The notes: generated by a model not told the origin, from the sequence alone. A stretch of DNA of 64,000 bases from Bog-473 sp963807675 (GCA_963807675.1 CAWECP010000010.1:1-64000); one strand, 5' to 3'. Shown: positions 37,367 to 47,834, numbered from the stretch's first letter. A program made the numbers and translations.

Positions 37367-39622
37367 ATGGTGGCCCTCACCCGGGTGACTCCCACTGACG
37401 CTTCGCCCTTGACGGCGGCGCAGGAGCAGGATCGAACGTTGGGTGAGCTGTTGGCGCCCCTGTTGGCCGAGTTCGTCCGGCACCGCCCCGACGAGGACAC
37501 GACCACGATCGTCGAGGCGGGACGGCTGGCCCAGCGGGTCCACGAGGGCCAGTTCCGCCGGTCCGGCGAGCCCTACATCACGCACCCGGTGGCGGTGGCG
37601 ACCATCGTGGCCGAGCTGGGGCTGGACGCCCAGACGGTGGCGGCCGCCCTGCTGCACGATGCGGTCGAGGACACCGGGCTGACGCTGGAGTCGATCCGGG
37701 AGGACTTCGGCGACGGGGTGGCCCGGGTGGTCGACGGCGTGACCAAGCTGGACCGGCTGCAGTTCGACTCCAAGGAGGCGCAGCAGGCGGCGACCATCCG
37801 CAAGATGCTCGTCGCCATGGCGGACGACTGGCGGGTGTTGCTGATCAAGCTTGCCGACAGGCTGCACAACATGCGGACGCTGGCCGTGATGCCCGAGTGG
37901 AAGCAGCGGCGCACGGCGCAGGAGACGTTCGACGTGTACGCGCCGCTGGCGCACCGCCTGGGTGTGCAGCAGGTGCGATGGCAGCTGGAGGACCTGGCCT
38001 TCGCCACGCTGCACCCGAAGCGCTACGCGGAGATCGAGCAAATGGTGGCGGCCCGGGCGCCCCAGCGTGAGGAGTATCTCGAGCGGGTACTGGTGCACGT
38101 GCGGGCCCGGTTGGACGACATGGGCGTCAAGGCGGACGTCACCGGGCGGCCCAAGCACCTGTGGTCCATCTACGAGAAGATGGTCGTGCGAGGCAAGGAG
38201 TTCGACGACATCAACGACCTGGTGGCCATCCGGGTCGTGGTCGAGTCCGAGAAGGATTGCTGGGCGGCTTTGGGCGCTATTCACGCCATTTGGGCGCCGG
38301 TGCACGGGCGCTTCAAGGACTACATCAACACGCCCAAGTTCAACATGTACCAGTCGCTGCACACGACGGTCATCGGGCTGGACGGCAAGCCGGTCGAGGT
38401 GCAGATCCGGACGTTGGAGATGCACCACCGGGCCGAGTACGGCATCGCGGCGCACTGGGGCTACAAGTCCAAGGAGGACCACTCCTCGGAAATGGCGTGG
38501 CTGCAGCGCATCGCCGACGTGGACCGCCAGACCGACGACCCGATCGAGTTCCTGGAGGCGCTGAAGCTCGACCTGGAGCAGGACGAGGTCTACGTCTTCA
38601 CGCCCAAGGGCAAGGTGATCGCCCTACCCGCCCGGTCGACGCCGGTCGATTTCGCCTACGCCATCCACACCGAGGTGGGGCACCGCTGCATCGGCGCACG
38701 GGTGAACGGTCGGCTGGTGCCCTTGGAGACGCAGCTGTCGTCCGCCGACACGGTCGAGATCTTCACGTCGAAGTCGCCGACGGCCGGGCCGTCGCGGGAC
38801 TGGCTGCAGATCGTGGCGTCGACGCGGGCCCGCAACAAGATCCGCCAGTGGTTCTCCCGGGAGCGGCGGGAGGACGCCATAGAGAACGGCCGGGAGGAGC
38901 TGGGCCGGGCGCTGCGACGGGAGGGCCTGCCCCTGCACAAGCTTCTGGGGTCGGCGGCGCTGCTCGAGGTGGCCGAGTCGATGAACCTGGCCGACCTGGA
39001 CGCGTTGTACGCGTCGATCGGCGAGAACCAGGTCTCGGGGCAGTCGATCGTCCAGCGCCTGACCAAGGTCCTGCGGGGCGGCGGCGAGGCCGAGAACCAG
39101 CTGCCGACGACGGCGCTGGTGGGGCCGACCCGTACCTCCCGGGCGGGCGGGCGGCGCTCGGGGGCCGGCGTCTACGTGGAGGGGCTGGACGACGTCATGA
39201 TCCATCTGGCCCGGTGCTGCACGCCGGTGCCGGGCGACCAGATCATCGGCTTCGTGACCCAGGGGCGCGGCGTGTCGGTGCACCGGGCCGACTGCTCGAA
39301 TGCTTCTGCGTTGGCGGACCAGTCGCAGGAGCGGCTGATCGAGGTCGAGTGGGACCGGGGCAGCGAGGGCGTCTTCGTGGCGACGATCGAGGTGCAGGCC
39401 TTCGACCGCTCCCGGCTGCTGGCCGACGTGTCCCGGGTCGTGTCGGAGCATCATTTGAATATCGTGGCGGCTCGCACGGCGACGACGGCGGACCGCGTGA
39501 GCCGCATGGCCTTCGACGTGGAGCTGGCGGACCCGACGCACCTGCACTCGTTGATCAGCGCGCTGAAGCACTTGGACGGCGTGTTCGACGCCTATCGTCA
39601 GCTGCCTGGCAAGAAAGCTTGA
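37367..39622 (+). CDS. rel: Bifunctional (p)ppGpp synthetase/hydrolase Rel
   Basis: 751 residues. The HD hydrolase domain holds HPVAVATIVAELG and LLHDAVEDT (HD at ~97-98) with ADRLHNMRTL. The synthetase has GRFKDYINTPKFNMYQSLHT and VEVQIRTLEMHHRAEYG. TGS follows (VYVFTPKGKVIALPARSTPV), then a zinc-finger-type region (HLARCCTPVPGDQIIGFVT) and a C-terminal ACT domain. The layout is complete, so both making and breaking (p)ppGpp are expected. ATG 37367 lies in GGATGGATGG with no ribosome site, so it may be leaderless or start at the overlapping codon. Placed before hisS, as in many actinobacteria. Confidence 0.96.
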   Translation: MVALTRVTPTDASPLTAAQEQDRTLGELLAPLLAEFVRHRPDEDTTTIVEAGRLAQRVHEGQFRRSGEPYITHPVAVATIVAELGLDAQTVAAALLHDAVEDTGLTLESIREDFGDGVARVVDGVTKLDRLQFDSKEAQQAATIRKMLVAMADDWRVLLIKLADRLHNMRTLAVMPEWKQRRTAQETFDVYAPLAHRLGVQQVRWQLEDLAFATLHPKRYAEIEQMVAARAPQREEYLERVLVHVRARLDDMGVKADVTGRPKHLWSIYEKMVVRGKEFDDINDLVAIRVVVESEKDCWAALGAIHAIWAPVHGRFKDYINTPKFNMYQSLHTTVIGLDGKPVEVQIRTLEMHHRAEYGIAAHWGYKSKEDHSSEMAWLQRIADVDRQTDDPIEFLEALKLDLEQDEVYVFTPKGKVIALPARSTPVDFAYAIHTEVGHRCIGARVNGRLVPLETQLSSADTVEIFTSKSPTAGPSRDWLQIVASTRARNKIRQWFSRERREDAIENGREELGRALRREGLPLHKLLGSAALLEVAESMNLADLDALYASIGENQVSGQSIVQRLTKVLRGGGEAENQLPTTALVGPTRTSRAGGRRSGAGVYVEGLDDVMIHLARCCTPVPGDQIIGFVTQGRGVSVHRADCSNASALADQSQERLIEVEWDRGSEGVFVATIEVQAFDRSRLLADVSRVVSEHHLNIVAARTATTADRVSRMAFDVELADPTHLHSLISALKHLDGVFDAYRQLPGKKA

Positions 39623-39676
39623 CCCCCCGACGGTGAGGAGCCACCCGTGAGCCCGGGTTCGGTCGCGCCCGGGGGC

Positions 39677-39684
39677 GGGGGGGG
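39677..39684 (+). other. G8 homopolymer that probably breaks the hisS start
   Basis: GTG 39647 has GAGGAG seven bases upstream. Its frame runs through this G8 out of the hisS frame. With nine Gs it would read on into VRTPKGMHDVLWPES, the conserved HisRS N-terminus. The in-frame ATG 39724 has no ribosome site and falls within that motif. Confidence 0.6.
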
Positions 39685-39723
39685 TACGCCGCCGGCGCCA
39701 CCCCAGTTCGCACGCCCAAGGGC

Positions 39724-40986
39724 ATGCACGACGTCCTGTGGCCGGAGTCCCGGCGCTGGGAGCTGACGGTGGCCCGCTTCGCCGGACTGGTCGAGGATGC
39801 CGCCTACGGGCTGGCCATGACGCCGGTCCTCGAGCACGCAGGCGTCTTCCTGCGCGGCATCGGGGAGGCGAGCGAGGTTGTCGGCAAGGAGATGTACGTC
39901 TTCGAGGACCGCGACGGCCAAATGATGGCCCTGCGCCCCGAGGGCACCGCCCCAATCGTGCGGGCGTTCGTGCAGCACCACCCCGTCCCGCCGTGGAAGG
40001 CCTGGTACGTGGCGCCCTCGTTCCGCCACGAGAACCCCCAGCAGGGCCGCTACCGCCAGCACTACCAGCTGGGGGTGGAGGTGCTGGGCGTGGCAGACGC
40101 CGACGTGGACGTCGAGGTGGTGTCGTTGGCGCACGACTTCTTCGCCGGGCTCGGCTTGCGGCAAGTCACGCTGAAGCTGCACTCCATGGGCGACGCCGTG
40201 TGCAAGCCGGGCTACGTGGCCCTGCTGGGTGCATTCCTGGCCGAACGGGCCGACCAGCTGTGCCCGGCCCACCGCGAGCGCCACCTCGAGAACCCCCTGC
40301 GGGTGCTCGACTGCAAGTCGCCCGAGTGCCGCGCCGCCACCGAGGACGCGCCGCACTTCCTCGACTACCTGTGCGACCCCTGCCGGGCACACTTCGAGCG
40401 GGTGCGGGCCGGGCTCGACCAACTGGGCATCGGCTACGCCATCGACCACCGCCTGGTGCGGGGCTTCGACTACTACACCCGCACGACCTTCGAGTTCGCC
40501 GCCGACGCGCTGGATGCGGCGCAGAACGGCATCGGCGGCGGCGGCCGTTACGACGGCCTGGTGCAGATGCTGGGGGGCGAAGAGACGCCGGGCATCGGGT
40601 TCGGCATCGGGATTGAGCGGGTGCTCCTGGCCTGTGATGCCGAGCAGGTGTGGTCGACCGACGCCGCCGTGGCGGCGTCACCGCTCCACGCCTACGTCAT
40701 CGACACCGCCGGGGGCGAGTCGGCGGTGGCGCTCACCGCCGAGCTCCGGCGGGCCGGGCTGCGGGCGGACCGGGCCTTCGACGGGCGTTCCATGAAGTCC
40801 CAGATCAAGTCGGCCGACCGCTCGGGCGCGCTGGTGGCGCTGGTGGTCGGTCCGCAGGAGCTGGCGGCGGGCACCGTGGGGTTCCGGCCGCTGCGCAGCG
40901 ACGCCGAGCAGCGCACGATGCCCCGGGCGGCCGTGGTGGCCGAGCTGACCGCCTTCGTGGAGAATGCTGCGAACCCGACGGCGTGA
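39724..40986 (+). CDS. hisS: Histidine--tRNA ligase
   Basis: 420 residues from ATG 39724. Class II core: motif 2 in WYVAPSFRHENPQQGRYRQH, histidine-binding motifs RGFDYYTRTTFEF and GGGRYDGLVQML, motif 3 in GIGFGIGIERVLL, then the C-terminal anticodon-binding domain (ELRRAGLRADRAFDGRSMKSQIK). ATG 39724 cuts the usual TPKGMHDVL start after PKG. The likely native start is GTG 39647, read through the G8 at 39677-39684 with one more G. The gene is essential, so the break is more likely a sequence error than real. Confidence 0.94.
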   Translation: MHDVLWPESRRWELTVARFAGLVEDAAYGLAMTPVLEHAGVFLRGIGEASEVVGKEMYVFEDRDGQMMALRPEGTAPIVRAFVQHHPVPPWKAWYVAPSFRHENPQQGRYRQHYQLGVEVLGVADADVDVEVVSLAHDFFAGLGLRQVTLKLHSMGDAVCKPGYVALLGAFLAERADQLCPAHRERHLENPLRVLDCKSPECRAATEDAPHFLDYLCDPCRAHFERVRAGLDQLGIGYAIDHRLVRGFDYYTRTTFEFAADALDAAQNGIGGGGRYDGLVQMLGGEETPGIGFGIGIERVLLACDAEQVWSTDAAVAASPLHAYVIDTAGGESAVALTAELRRAGLRADRAFDGRSMKSQIKSADRSGALVALVVGPQELAAGTVGFRPLRSDAEQRTMPRAAVVAELTAFVENAANPTA

Positions 40987-41127
40987 CGTCCGAACCACCC
41001 CCTATCACCAACACCACCCACCTCATCCACCCGCCCTGACCATCCGCCCCACCCCTGACCACCCATCTTCCCTGAGCACGCACCCCGCCCTGACCATCCA
41101 GACGACCCCCGAACGACCGACCGCCCC

Positions 41128-43041
41128 ATGACGAACGACGACGACGAACGCCAAACCCAGCCCGAGCCCCAGCCCAACGAACCGACCGCCATGCGCACGC
41201 ACCTGTGCGGCGTCCTGCGCACGGCCGACGTCGGCACCGAGGTCCGGCTCTGTGGCTGGGTGGCGCGTCGCCGCGAGCACGGCGAGCACCTGGCCTTCGT
41301 GGACCTGCGCGACCACTCGGGGATCATCCAGTGCGTGGTCGACGGCACGGTCGAGGCGCGCAGCGAGTGGGTGGTCGCCGTCACCGGGACGGTGCGCCGC
41401 CGCCCGGAGGGCACGGTGAACCCCGGCCTGGCCACCGGCGACATCGAAATCGGCGATTGCACGGTCGAGGTGCTGAACGAGGCCGAGCCACCGCCGTTCT
41501 CCGTCGACGACCGGGCCGAGTCCGACGAGCCGGTGCGGCTCAAGTACCGCTACGTCGACCTGCGCCGCTCACGCATGCAGCACAACCTCCGCCTGCGGGC
41601 GCGCGTGAACGCCGCCATCCGGGCGGCCATGGTCCGGCAGGGCTTCGTCGAGATCGAGACGCCGCTGCTGTGGGCGCCGACGCCCGAGGGTTCGCGCGAG
41701 TTCTCGGTGCCGGCCCGCCTGCACCACGGATCGTTCTACGCCCTCCCGCAGAGCCCGCAGCTGGCCAAGCAGTTGCTGATGGTGGGCGGCTTCGACCGTT
41801 ACTTCCAGATCGCGCGCTGCCTACACGACGAGGACCTGCGCGCGGACCGCCAGTTCGAGTTCATGCAGCTCGACATGGAGTGCTCCTTCGCCAGCCAGGA
41901 CGACGTCATGGGCTACGTGTCCGAGGTGGTCCTCGATGCGGCGGAGGCGGCAACGGGACAGCGGCCACCGCCGATTGAGCGGATGACCTGGGCCTACGCG
42001 CTCGACCGCTACGGCACCGACAAGCCGGATCTGCGCTTCGGCATGGAGCTGGTCGACCTCACCGCGGCCTTCGAGGGGACCGGGGTCAAGGCGTTCTCGT
42101 CGCCGGCGGTCAAGGCGCTCGTGGTGCCCGAGGGCGCCGCCTTCCCACGCTCGCGGCTCGATGAGCTGACCGACCGAGCGAAGAAGGCCGGCGCCGCCGG
42201 CCTGGCCTGGTTCCGGGTGACCGAGGACGAGGCCACACCGCTGGACGGGCCGCTGGCGCGCCACCTGTCGGAGCAGGAGCGCGTGGCGGTCCGGGAGCAG
42301 ACGGCGGCGCGCCCCGGTGACCTCATCCTCATGGTCTCCGACGAGTACCGCACGGCGTGCGAGGTGCTGGGGACGCTGCGCACGGCGCTCGGGTCGCCGC
42401 CGGTCGCCCAGGGCCCGCACCGCTACGTGTGGGTGGTCGACTTCCCGATGTTCGAGGGCGTCGGCGCCGACGGGCACCTGCAGCCGGCGCACCACCCGTT
42501 CACGATGCCGTACCCCGAGGACCTGGCGCTGCTCGAATCCGACCCGCTGGCCGTGCGCTCGCAGGCCTACGACCTGGTGCTCAACGGCTGGGAGCTCGGG
42601 TCGGGGTCGGTCCGTATCCACCGCAGCGACTTGCAGGCGCTGGTGTTCGCCGCGCTGGGCATCGGGCCCGCCGAGGCCGAGGCGCGCTTCGGGTTCCTTC
42701 TGGGCGCCTTCCGCTACGGGGCGCCGCCGCACGCCGGGTTTGCGTTCGGGGTGGATCGGCTGGCGGCGATCTTGGCCGGGGAGGAGAACATCCGAGAGGT
42801 GATCGCCTACCCGAAGACGCAGTCCGGGGCCGACCCTTTGACCGGGGCGCCGGCACCGCTGTCGGCGGCGGCGCTGGCGGAGCTGGGGATCAGGGTGGTG
42901 GTGCCGCCGGCGAGCCCGGGCACGGGCGCTGCGCCGGCGGGGAAGACGGGGGAGGCGGAGGCGACTGGGGAGACGGGGGAGGCGGAGGCGACTGGGGAGA
43001 CTGGGGAGGCGGAGGAGGCGCCCAACCCCTCGCCGAGTTGA
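41128..43041 (+). CDS. aspS: Aspartate--tRNA ligase, with repetitive C-terminal tail
   Basis: 637 residues. OB-fold anticodon domain (LCGWVARRREHGEHLAFVDL), class II motif 1 region, motif 2 (YFQIARCLHDEDLRADRQFE) with LDMECSF, a bacterial GAD insertion, and motif 3 (HAGFAFGVDRLAAILAGEEN). ATG 41128 adds ~21 polar residues before MRTHLCGVLRTAD; ATG 41191 is a possible alternative. The last ~45 residues are Pro/Gly/Glu-rich with a 27-bp tandem repeat and are unlikely to be structured. Charges tRNA-Asp; whether it also charges tRNA-Asn cannot be decided here. Confidence 0.95.
   Translation: MTNDDDERQTQPEPQPNEPTAMRTHLCGVLRTADVGTEVRLCGWVARRREHGEHLAFVDLRDHSGIIQCVVDGTVEARSEWVVAVTGTVRRRPEGTVNPGLATGDIEIGDCTVEVLNEAEPPPFSVDDRAESDEPVRLKYRYVDLRRSRMQHNLRLRARVNAAIRAAMVRQGFVEIETPLLWAPTPEGSREFSVPARLHHGSFYALPQSPQLAKQLLMVGGFDRYFQIARCLHDEDLRADRQFEFMQLDMECSFASQDDVMGYVSEVVLDAAEAATGQRPPPIERMTWAYALDRYGTDKPDLRFGMELVDLTAAFEGTGVKAFSSPAVKALVVPEGAAFPRSRLDELTDRAKKAGAAGLAWFRVTEDEATPLDGPLARHLSEQERVAVREQTAARPGDLILMVSDEYRTACEVLGTLRTALGSPPVAQGPHRYVWVVDFPMFEGVGADGHLQPAHHPFTMPYPEDLALLESDPLAVRSQAYDLVLNGWELGSGSVRIHRSDLQALVFAALGIGPAEAEARFGFLLGAFRYGAPPHAGFAFGVDRLAAILAGEENIREVIAYPKTQSGADPLTGAPAPLSAAALAELGIRVVVPPASPGTGAAPAGKTGEAEATGETGEAEATGETGEAEEAPNPSPS
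42946..43017 (+). repeat. 27-bp in-frame tandem repeat in the aspS tail
   Basis: Encodes TGEAEATGE twice (42946-42972 and 42973-42999) and a partial third copy. Identical at the DNA level, suggesting recent slippage. Confidence 0.8.
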
Positions 43042-43387
43042 GCGGATCGGGCGGGCCTGACGGTGCCGGCGTCGATGTCGGCGTCTGCGTGGGCGCTGGC
43101 GAAGGTTTCGGCACGCGCAAAGGGCCGCCCAGCCGCACAAGGCGCTCCCCTCGCGCCAGGAGCACGGCAGGAACCGGAACTTGAAAGAAAGGGACTTGCG
43201 AATCCGGACCGAAACGGAAAGCTGAAGGCCATATGCACCCCAACGCGCACCCGGCCCCCGCCGCGCCACACGGCACCCACCCCCGGCGCCGGACCCGACT
43301 GACCACCTCGCCGGGGCCAGACCCACGTGACCGGACCCGCGCCGACCGAGACGACCGGACCGACCGGGCCGACCGACACCGATCCCC
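43042..43387. other. Gene-free interval between aspS and rarA
   Basis: 346 bp. No convincing coding sequence. The last ~60 bp is a run of degenerate GACCG/CCGAC units (about 43330-43385) directly before the rarA start. No terminator-like hairpin stands out. Confidence 0.4.
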
Positions 43388-44752
43388 GTGAGCCTCTTCG
43401 ACGCCGCCGCCGACCGCCGCCTGCGCAGCCGGGCACCGTTGGCCGCCCGCCTCCGCCCCCGCACCCTCGATGAGGTCGTGGGCCAGGACCACCTGGTCGG
43501 ACCCGGCGCCCCCCTGCGCCTGCTGGCCGAGTCGGACCGGGTCCCCTCCTCGATCCTCTGGGGCCCCGCCGGCACCGGCAAGACCACCCTGGCTCGCCTG
43601 CTGGCCGACACCACGGCCAAGCACCTGGTCACGCTGAGCGCCACGGCGGCCGGCGTGAAGGACGTCCGCGAGGCGCTGGCCGGCGCCGAGCAGCGCCTGG
43701 GCGAGCACGGCCAGGGGACCATGCTCTTCATCGACGAGGTGCACCGCTTCAGCAAGTCCCAGCAGGACGTGCTGCTGCCCGCCGTCGAGGACGGGCTGGT
43801 CGTGCTCATCGGGGCCACCACGGAGAACCCTTTCTTCGAGGTGAATCCGCCCTTGTTGAGCCGGACCTCGCTGTGGCGGCTGCACGCCTTGTCGCCGGAC
43901 GACCTGCGCACGCTGGTCCGGCGGGGGTTGGATCTCGAGGAAGCCGGCGCCGAGGACGAGGCGGTGGACGCGGTGGTGGCGGCGTGCGAGGGCGACGCCC
44001 GGGCGGCGCTGACTACGGTCGAGGTGGCGGTGGCGCTGGCACGGGCTGCCCGGGCCGGCGAAGGCGACGGCGGCGGCACCGAATCCGGCGAACACGGCGA
44101 ACACGGCGGGCGCGCCGAGGAGCCCATCGTCCTGACCATGGACGACATGGCACGCGCCCGGGACGGGCGCCTGTTCCACCAGGGGGCGGACGAGCACTAC
44201 GACCAGATCAGCGCGCTGATCAAGAGCGTGCGGGGGTCGGATGTCGACGCCGGCCTCTACTGGACGGCTCGCATGATCGAGGGTGGCGAGGACCCGCGCT
44301 TCCTGGCCCGGCGCATGGTCATCTTGGCCAGCGAGGACATCGGGCTGGCCGACCCCCAGGCCTTGCTGGTGGCCGAGGCGGCGGCACGAGCAGTCGAGTA
44401 CGTCGGGCTGCCCGAGGCGGCATTGAACCTGGCCGAGGCCGTGATCTACCTGGCCCGGGCGCCCAAGTCGAACGCCGTGGTCCGTGCGCTCGGTCGGGCC
44501 CAAGCCGACGTCCGCTCGGGGGTGGCCCAGGAGGTGCCGACCCACCTGCGAGACGCCCACTACAAGGGCGCGGCGTCCCTCGGGCACGGCGAGGGGTACG
44601 TCTATCCCCATGACGACCCCTCCGGAGCGGTCGAGCAGCAGTATCGTCCTGAGGCGCTCCAGGGGCGGGTGTACTACGAACCGACGCCGCACGGTGCCGA
44701 AGGTGGCAGAGCCGGGGACGGGACCAGTCGAGACAGGGAGGCCGATTCGTGA
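43388..44752 (+). CDS. rarA: Replication-associated recombination protein A (RarA/MgsA AAA+ ATPase)
   Basis: 454 residues, GTG start. N-terminal PLAARLRPRTLDEVVGQDHL, Walker A WGPAGTGKTTLARLL, Walker B TMLFIDEVHRFSKSQQD, sensor 1 GATTENPFFEVN and an arginine finger in LLSRTSLW. The C-terminal MgsA domain follows (DQISALIKSVRGSDVDAGLY; MVILASEDIGLADPQ). An acidic insert near residues 220-240 and a short tail are extra. Acts at stalled forks and gaps. Overlaps the S53 protease gene by GTGA. Confidence 0.94.
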   Translation: MSLFDAAADRRLRSRAPLAARLRPRTLDEVVGQDHLVGPGAPLRLLAESDRVPSSILWGPAGTGKTTLARLLADTTAKHLVTLSATAAGVKDVREALAGAEQRLGEHGQGTMLFIDEVHRFSKSQQDVLLPAVEDGLVVLIGATTENPFFEVNPPLLSRTSLWRLHALSPDDLRTLVRRGLDLEEAGAEDEAVDAVVAACEGDARAALTTVEVAVALARAARAGEGDGGGTESGEHGEHGGRAEEPIVLTMDDMARARDGRLFHQGADEHYDQISALIKSVRGSDVDAGLYWTARMIEGGEDPRFLARRMVILASEDIGLADPQALLVAEAAARAVEYVGLPEAALNLAEAVIYLARAPKSNAVVRALGRAQADVRSGVAQEVPTHLRDAHYKGAASLGHGEGYVYPHDDPSGAVEQQYRPEALQGRVYYEPTPHGAEGGRAGDGTSRDREADS

Positions 44753-47702
44753 TGGGAGGACATCGAGGGGGCGGCTTGCTGTCCGTTGCCCTCGGTGTGG
44801 GGGTCGTGCTCGGCGGCGTCGCGGGCGTCGGCATGGGCGCCGGCGCCGGCGCCGGCGCTTCCGCGCCTGCCCAGCGCGTCGAGCTGCCCCAGGCGGTGCC
44901 GCACATCCCGGCCGACGCCACGCAGTTCGGCGCTGCTCCGTCCGACCAGGAGCTCAAGCTCGACGTGGCGCTGACCGGGCAGGACCCGGTCGCACTGGCC
45001 CAGGCGGTTGCCGCCGTCTCGACGCCCGGATCACCCGACTACCGCCACTACGTCACGCCGGCCCAGTACGCGGCGGCGTACGGTCCGTTGCCGTCGGAGG
45101 TGGACCAGGTGACGTCGGTGCTGCGCAGCGAAGGGCTCGACGTGGGTGATCTCGCCCCTGACAGCAACCTGCTGCCGGTGACCGGCACCGCGTCGGCCGT
45201 GGCGGCGGCCTTCGGGACGTCGCTCGAGACCGTGCAGGCGCCCGATCAGCCCCGGGCCGTCGTCAACACCTCGACGCTCGGGGTCCCGGCCTCGCTGTCG
45301 GGTGTCGTCAGCGGCGTGGTCGGGCTGAACGGTCTGTTCGACGAGCACTCCATGCTCAAGCGCTCGCCCGTGACATCGGGGCCCCGGTCGGCCCCTTCCT
45401 CAGGCGCTTCGGGCGCCTCGGGCGGCTCAAACTCCTCGGCCACTGCCGGGCCGTCCGGTACGGCCAGGCCCAGGCCCAGGCACAGGGCGGCCAGGCCGAG
45501 TCGGCGCACGCCCAGACACCCCAGGCCTGCGCCGCGGCCCAGAACACGACGATGGGCGGCATCTACACCTCCACACAGCTGTCGAACATCTTCGGCCTGA
45601 ACCAGCTCTTCGCCCAGGGCCGCACCGGCATTGGGGAGACCGTCGCCGTCGTCGAGTTCGAGCAGTATCTCGCCAGCGACGTCCAGGCCTTCCAGGCTTG
45701 CTACGGACTTTCCAACCGCATCCGCAACGAGGTGGTGGACGGCCCGATCGAAGGTTCACCCCAGGGCAGCGGCGAGGCGGCGCTCGATGTGGAGCTGGCC
45801 GCCTTCAACGCGCCGGCGTCCTCGCTCGTCGTCTACGAGGCGCCCAACAACAGCGACGTGGCCGCCATGGACCTGTTCCAGAAGATCGCCAGCGACGACG
45901 TGGCCCAGGTCGTCACCACCAGCTGGGGCAACTGCGAGGCCTTCGCGGGCAGCGACCTGGGGGAGGAGAACGAGATCTTCTCCCAGATGGCCATGCAGGG
46001 TCAGACCATGGTCGCCGCGTCGGGCGACTCCGGGTCGGAGGACTGCTTCCCCGACAACGGTTCCACGACGCCGGGCACGTCGTTGGCCATCGACGACCCC
46101 GGTGCGCAGCCCAACGTGGTGAGCGTCGGCGGCACGACCATGAGCAGCGGGACGGCCTCGTCGCAGACGGTGTGGAACGACTGCCAGAATCTTCCCGCCG
46201 AGGTGTGCGCCGACAACATCTTCCACGGCAGCAGCGTCGGCTCCACCGGAGGCGGGTTCTCCGAGGTCTGGCCTCGTATCCCGGGCCAGCCCATCGTCAC
46301 CAGCCCCGACCCCTGCGGGCAACCGACGACGGGATGCCGGTCGGTGCCCGACATCGTGTACCCATCCGACCCCTCGGACGGTGGCGTGGTGGCCTACTTC
46401 GACGGCAACTGGACCGCGTTCGGCGGCACCAGCGTCGCCGCACCGACCAATGCCGGGCTCTTCGCCGACACCGACCAGGGCTGTTACGCCTCGCTCGGAC
46501 GAGTGGCGCCGGCGCTCTACGCCGCGGGCGGCGGCACCAACTACACGGCGATCACCTCGGGCAACAACGACTTCACCGACAGCAACGGCGGGGACTTCCC
46601 GGCGGGCACCGGCGCCAGCGGGCTCGGCTCGCCGGTGGACCAGAACCTGGCCATCGCGCTACAGGGCGCCGACGGGTGCCCCTCGGTGGGGTCCGTCTCC
46701 CCGAACACGGGTCCGGCCAGCGGCGGCGCCGCCATCACGGTCTCCGGCGGCGGCTTCCAGAACGCGACCTCGGTCACCTTCGGCTCGGCCGGCAACGGCC
46801 AGATCGTCTCCCAGACCGAGACGTCGATCACGGTCATCCCGCCCAACGCCCCCGGCCCACTGTGCGTCAACGTCGTCGTGCAGAACTCGCAGGGCATTTC
46901 GCCCACGTCGACGGCGGACGAGTTCGGGTTCGACGGCGACCTCAACTGCGGGCAGGGATACCGCTTCGTCGCCTCCGACGGGGGAGTGTTCGACTTCGGC
47001 TCCGCCGCCTTCTACGGCTCCCGCGGCGGCCAGCCCCTGAACGCGCCCATCGTGGGCATGGCCGTCACGCCCAGCACGAACGGCTACTGGCTGGTGGCCT
47101 CCGACGGCGGCATCTTCAACTACGGCGACGCAGGGTTCTTCGGCTCCATGGGGGGCCACCCTCTGAACAAGCCCATCGTGGGCATCGCCTCCACCCCTGA
47201 CGGAGAGGGCTACTGGGAGGTGGCCTCCGACGGCGGCATCTTCAACTTCGGCAACGCGGGCTTCTACGGCTCTACCGGCTCCATGCACCTGAACGCGCCC
47301 ATCGTGAGCATGGCCTCGACGCCGGACGGGCTGGGCTACTGGCTGGTGGCCTCCGACGGCGGCATCTTCAGCTACGGCGACGCGGCGTTCGAGGGCTCGG
47401 CCGGTTCGCTGCGGTTGAACTCTCCCGTGGTGGGCATGGCGGCCGGACCCGGCGGCACGGGCTACTGGCTCGTCGCCGCCGACGGCGGCATCTTCAACTA
47501 CGGCTCGGCCAAGTTCTTCGGCTCGGCCGGCTCACTCAAGCTCAACGAGCCGGTAGTCGGCATGGCCGCCGCGCCGGACTTCGGGGGCTACTGGCTGGTG
47601 GCCTCCGACGGGGGCATCTTCAACTACGGCGACGCGCTGTTCTACGGGTCGACCGGCAGCATCAAGCTGAACAAGCCGATCGTGGGCATGGCGTCGGCCT
47701 GA
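44749..47702 (+). pseudogene. Secreted S53 (sedolisin/kumamolisin-type) peptidase with TIG and beta-repeat domains; one frame break
   Basis: GTG 44749 or ATG 44752. Signal helix, then a Pro-kumamolisin activation domain (SPDYRHYVTPAQYAAAYGPL). A missing C near 45465 breaks the frame inside a GCCCAG repeat; restoring it gives QAQAQAQGGQAESAHAQ and ~983 residues. The S53 catalytic domain follows: Glu/Asp pair in GEAALDVELAAFNAP, ASGDSGSEDC, and Ser in FGGTSVAAPTNAG (SGTS-type). Next is an IPT/TIG domain (SVSPNTGPASGGAAITVSGG) and about six ~41-residue repeats (YWLVASDGGIFNYGDA) filling the C-terminus. Role: acid-type extracellular protease. As read, translation would end after the prodomain. 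Confidence 0.85.
46960..47702 (+). repeat. About six 41-residue repeats of the DGGIFNYGDA type
   Basis: Each unit reads roughly YWLVASDGGIFNYGDAxFFGS, then LNxPIVGMA and a short turn, with ~123-bp period. The same unit recurs in the secreted protein at 56387-57550. Likely beta-propeller-like or solenoid blades for surface binding. Confidence 0.85.
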
Positions 47703-47834
47703 CCGCCCGCCCGGGCCTGACCGCCCGACCGCCTGACCCCCGGACCCCCGGACCGCCTGACGCCCGGACCGCTTGACCCCTAGGTAGCCAGCCCGCCGGC
47801 CCAGAACGCCATGTCCCGCCGGTAAACTCGGGCG
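47703..47834. repeat. GACCGCCTGACCCC-type short repeats before alaS
   Basis: About 75 bp of interleaved GACCGCC/CTGACCC/CCGGACC units (47702-47780), then CTAGGTAGCC and the alaS leader. Low complexity; no hairpin with a T-tract. Confidence 0.5.

Noticed and set aside
41821..44148. Long minus-strand open frame across aspS and rarA
   Set aside because: Low-complexity Ser/Arg/Pro translation opposite two certain housekeeping genes; a GC-bias artefact.
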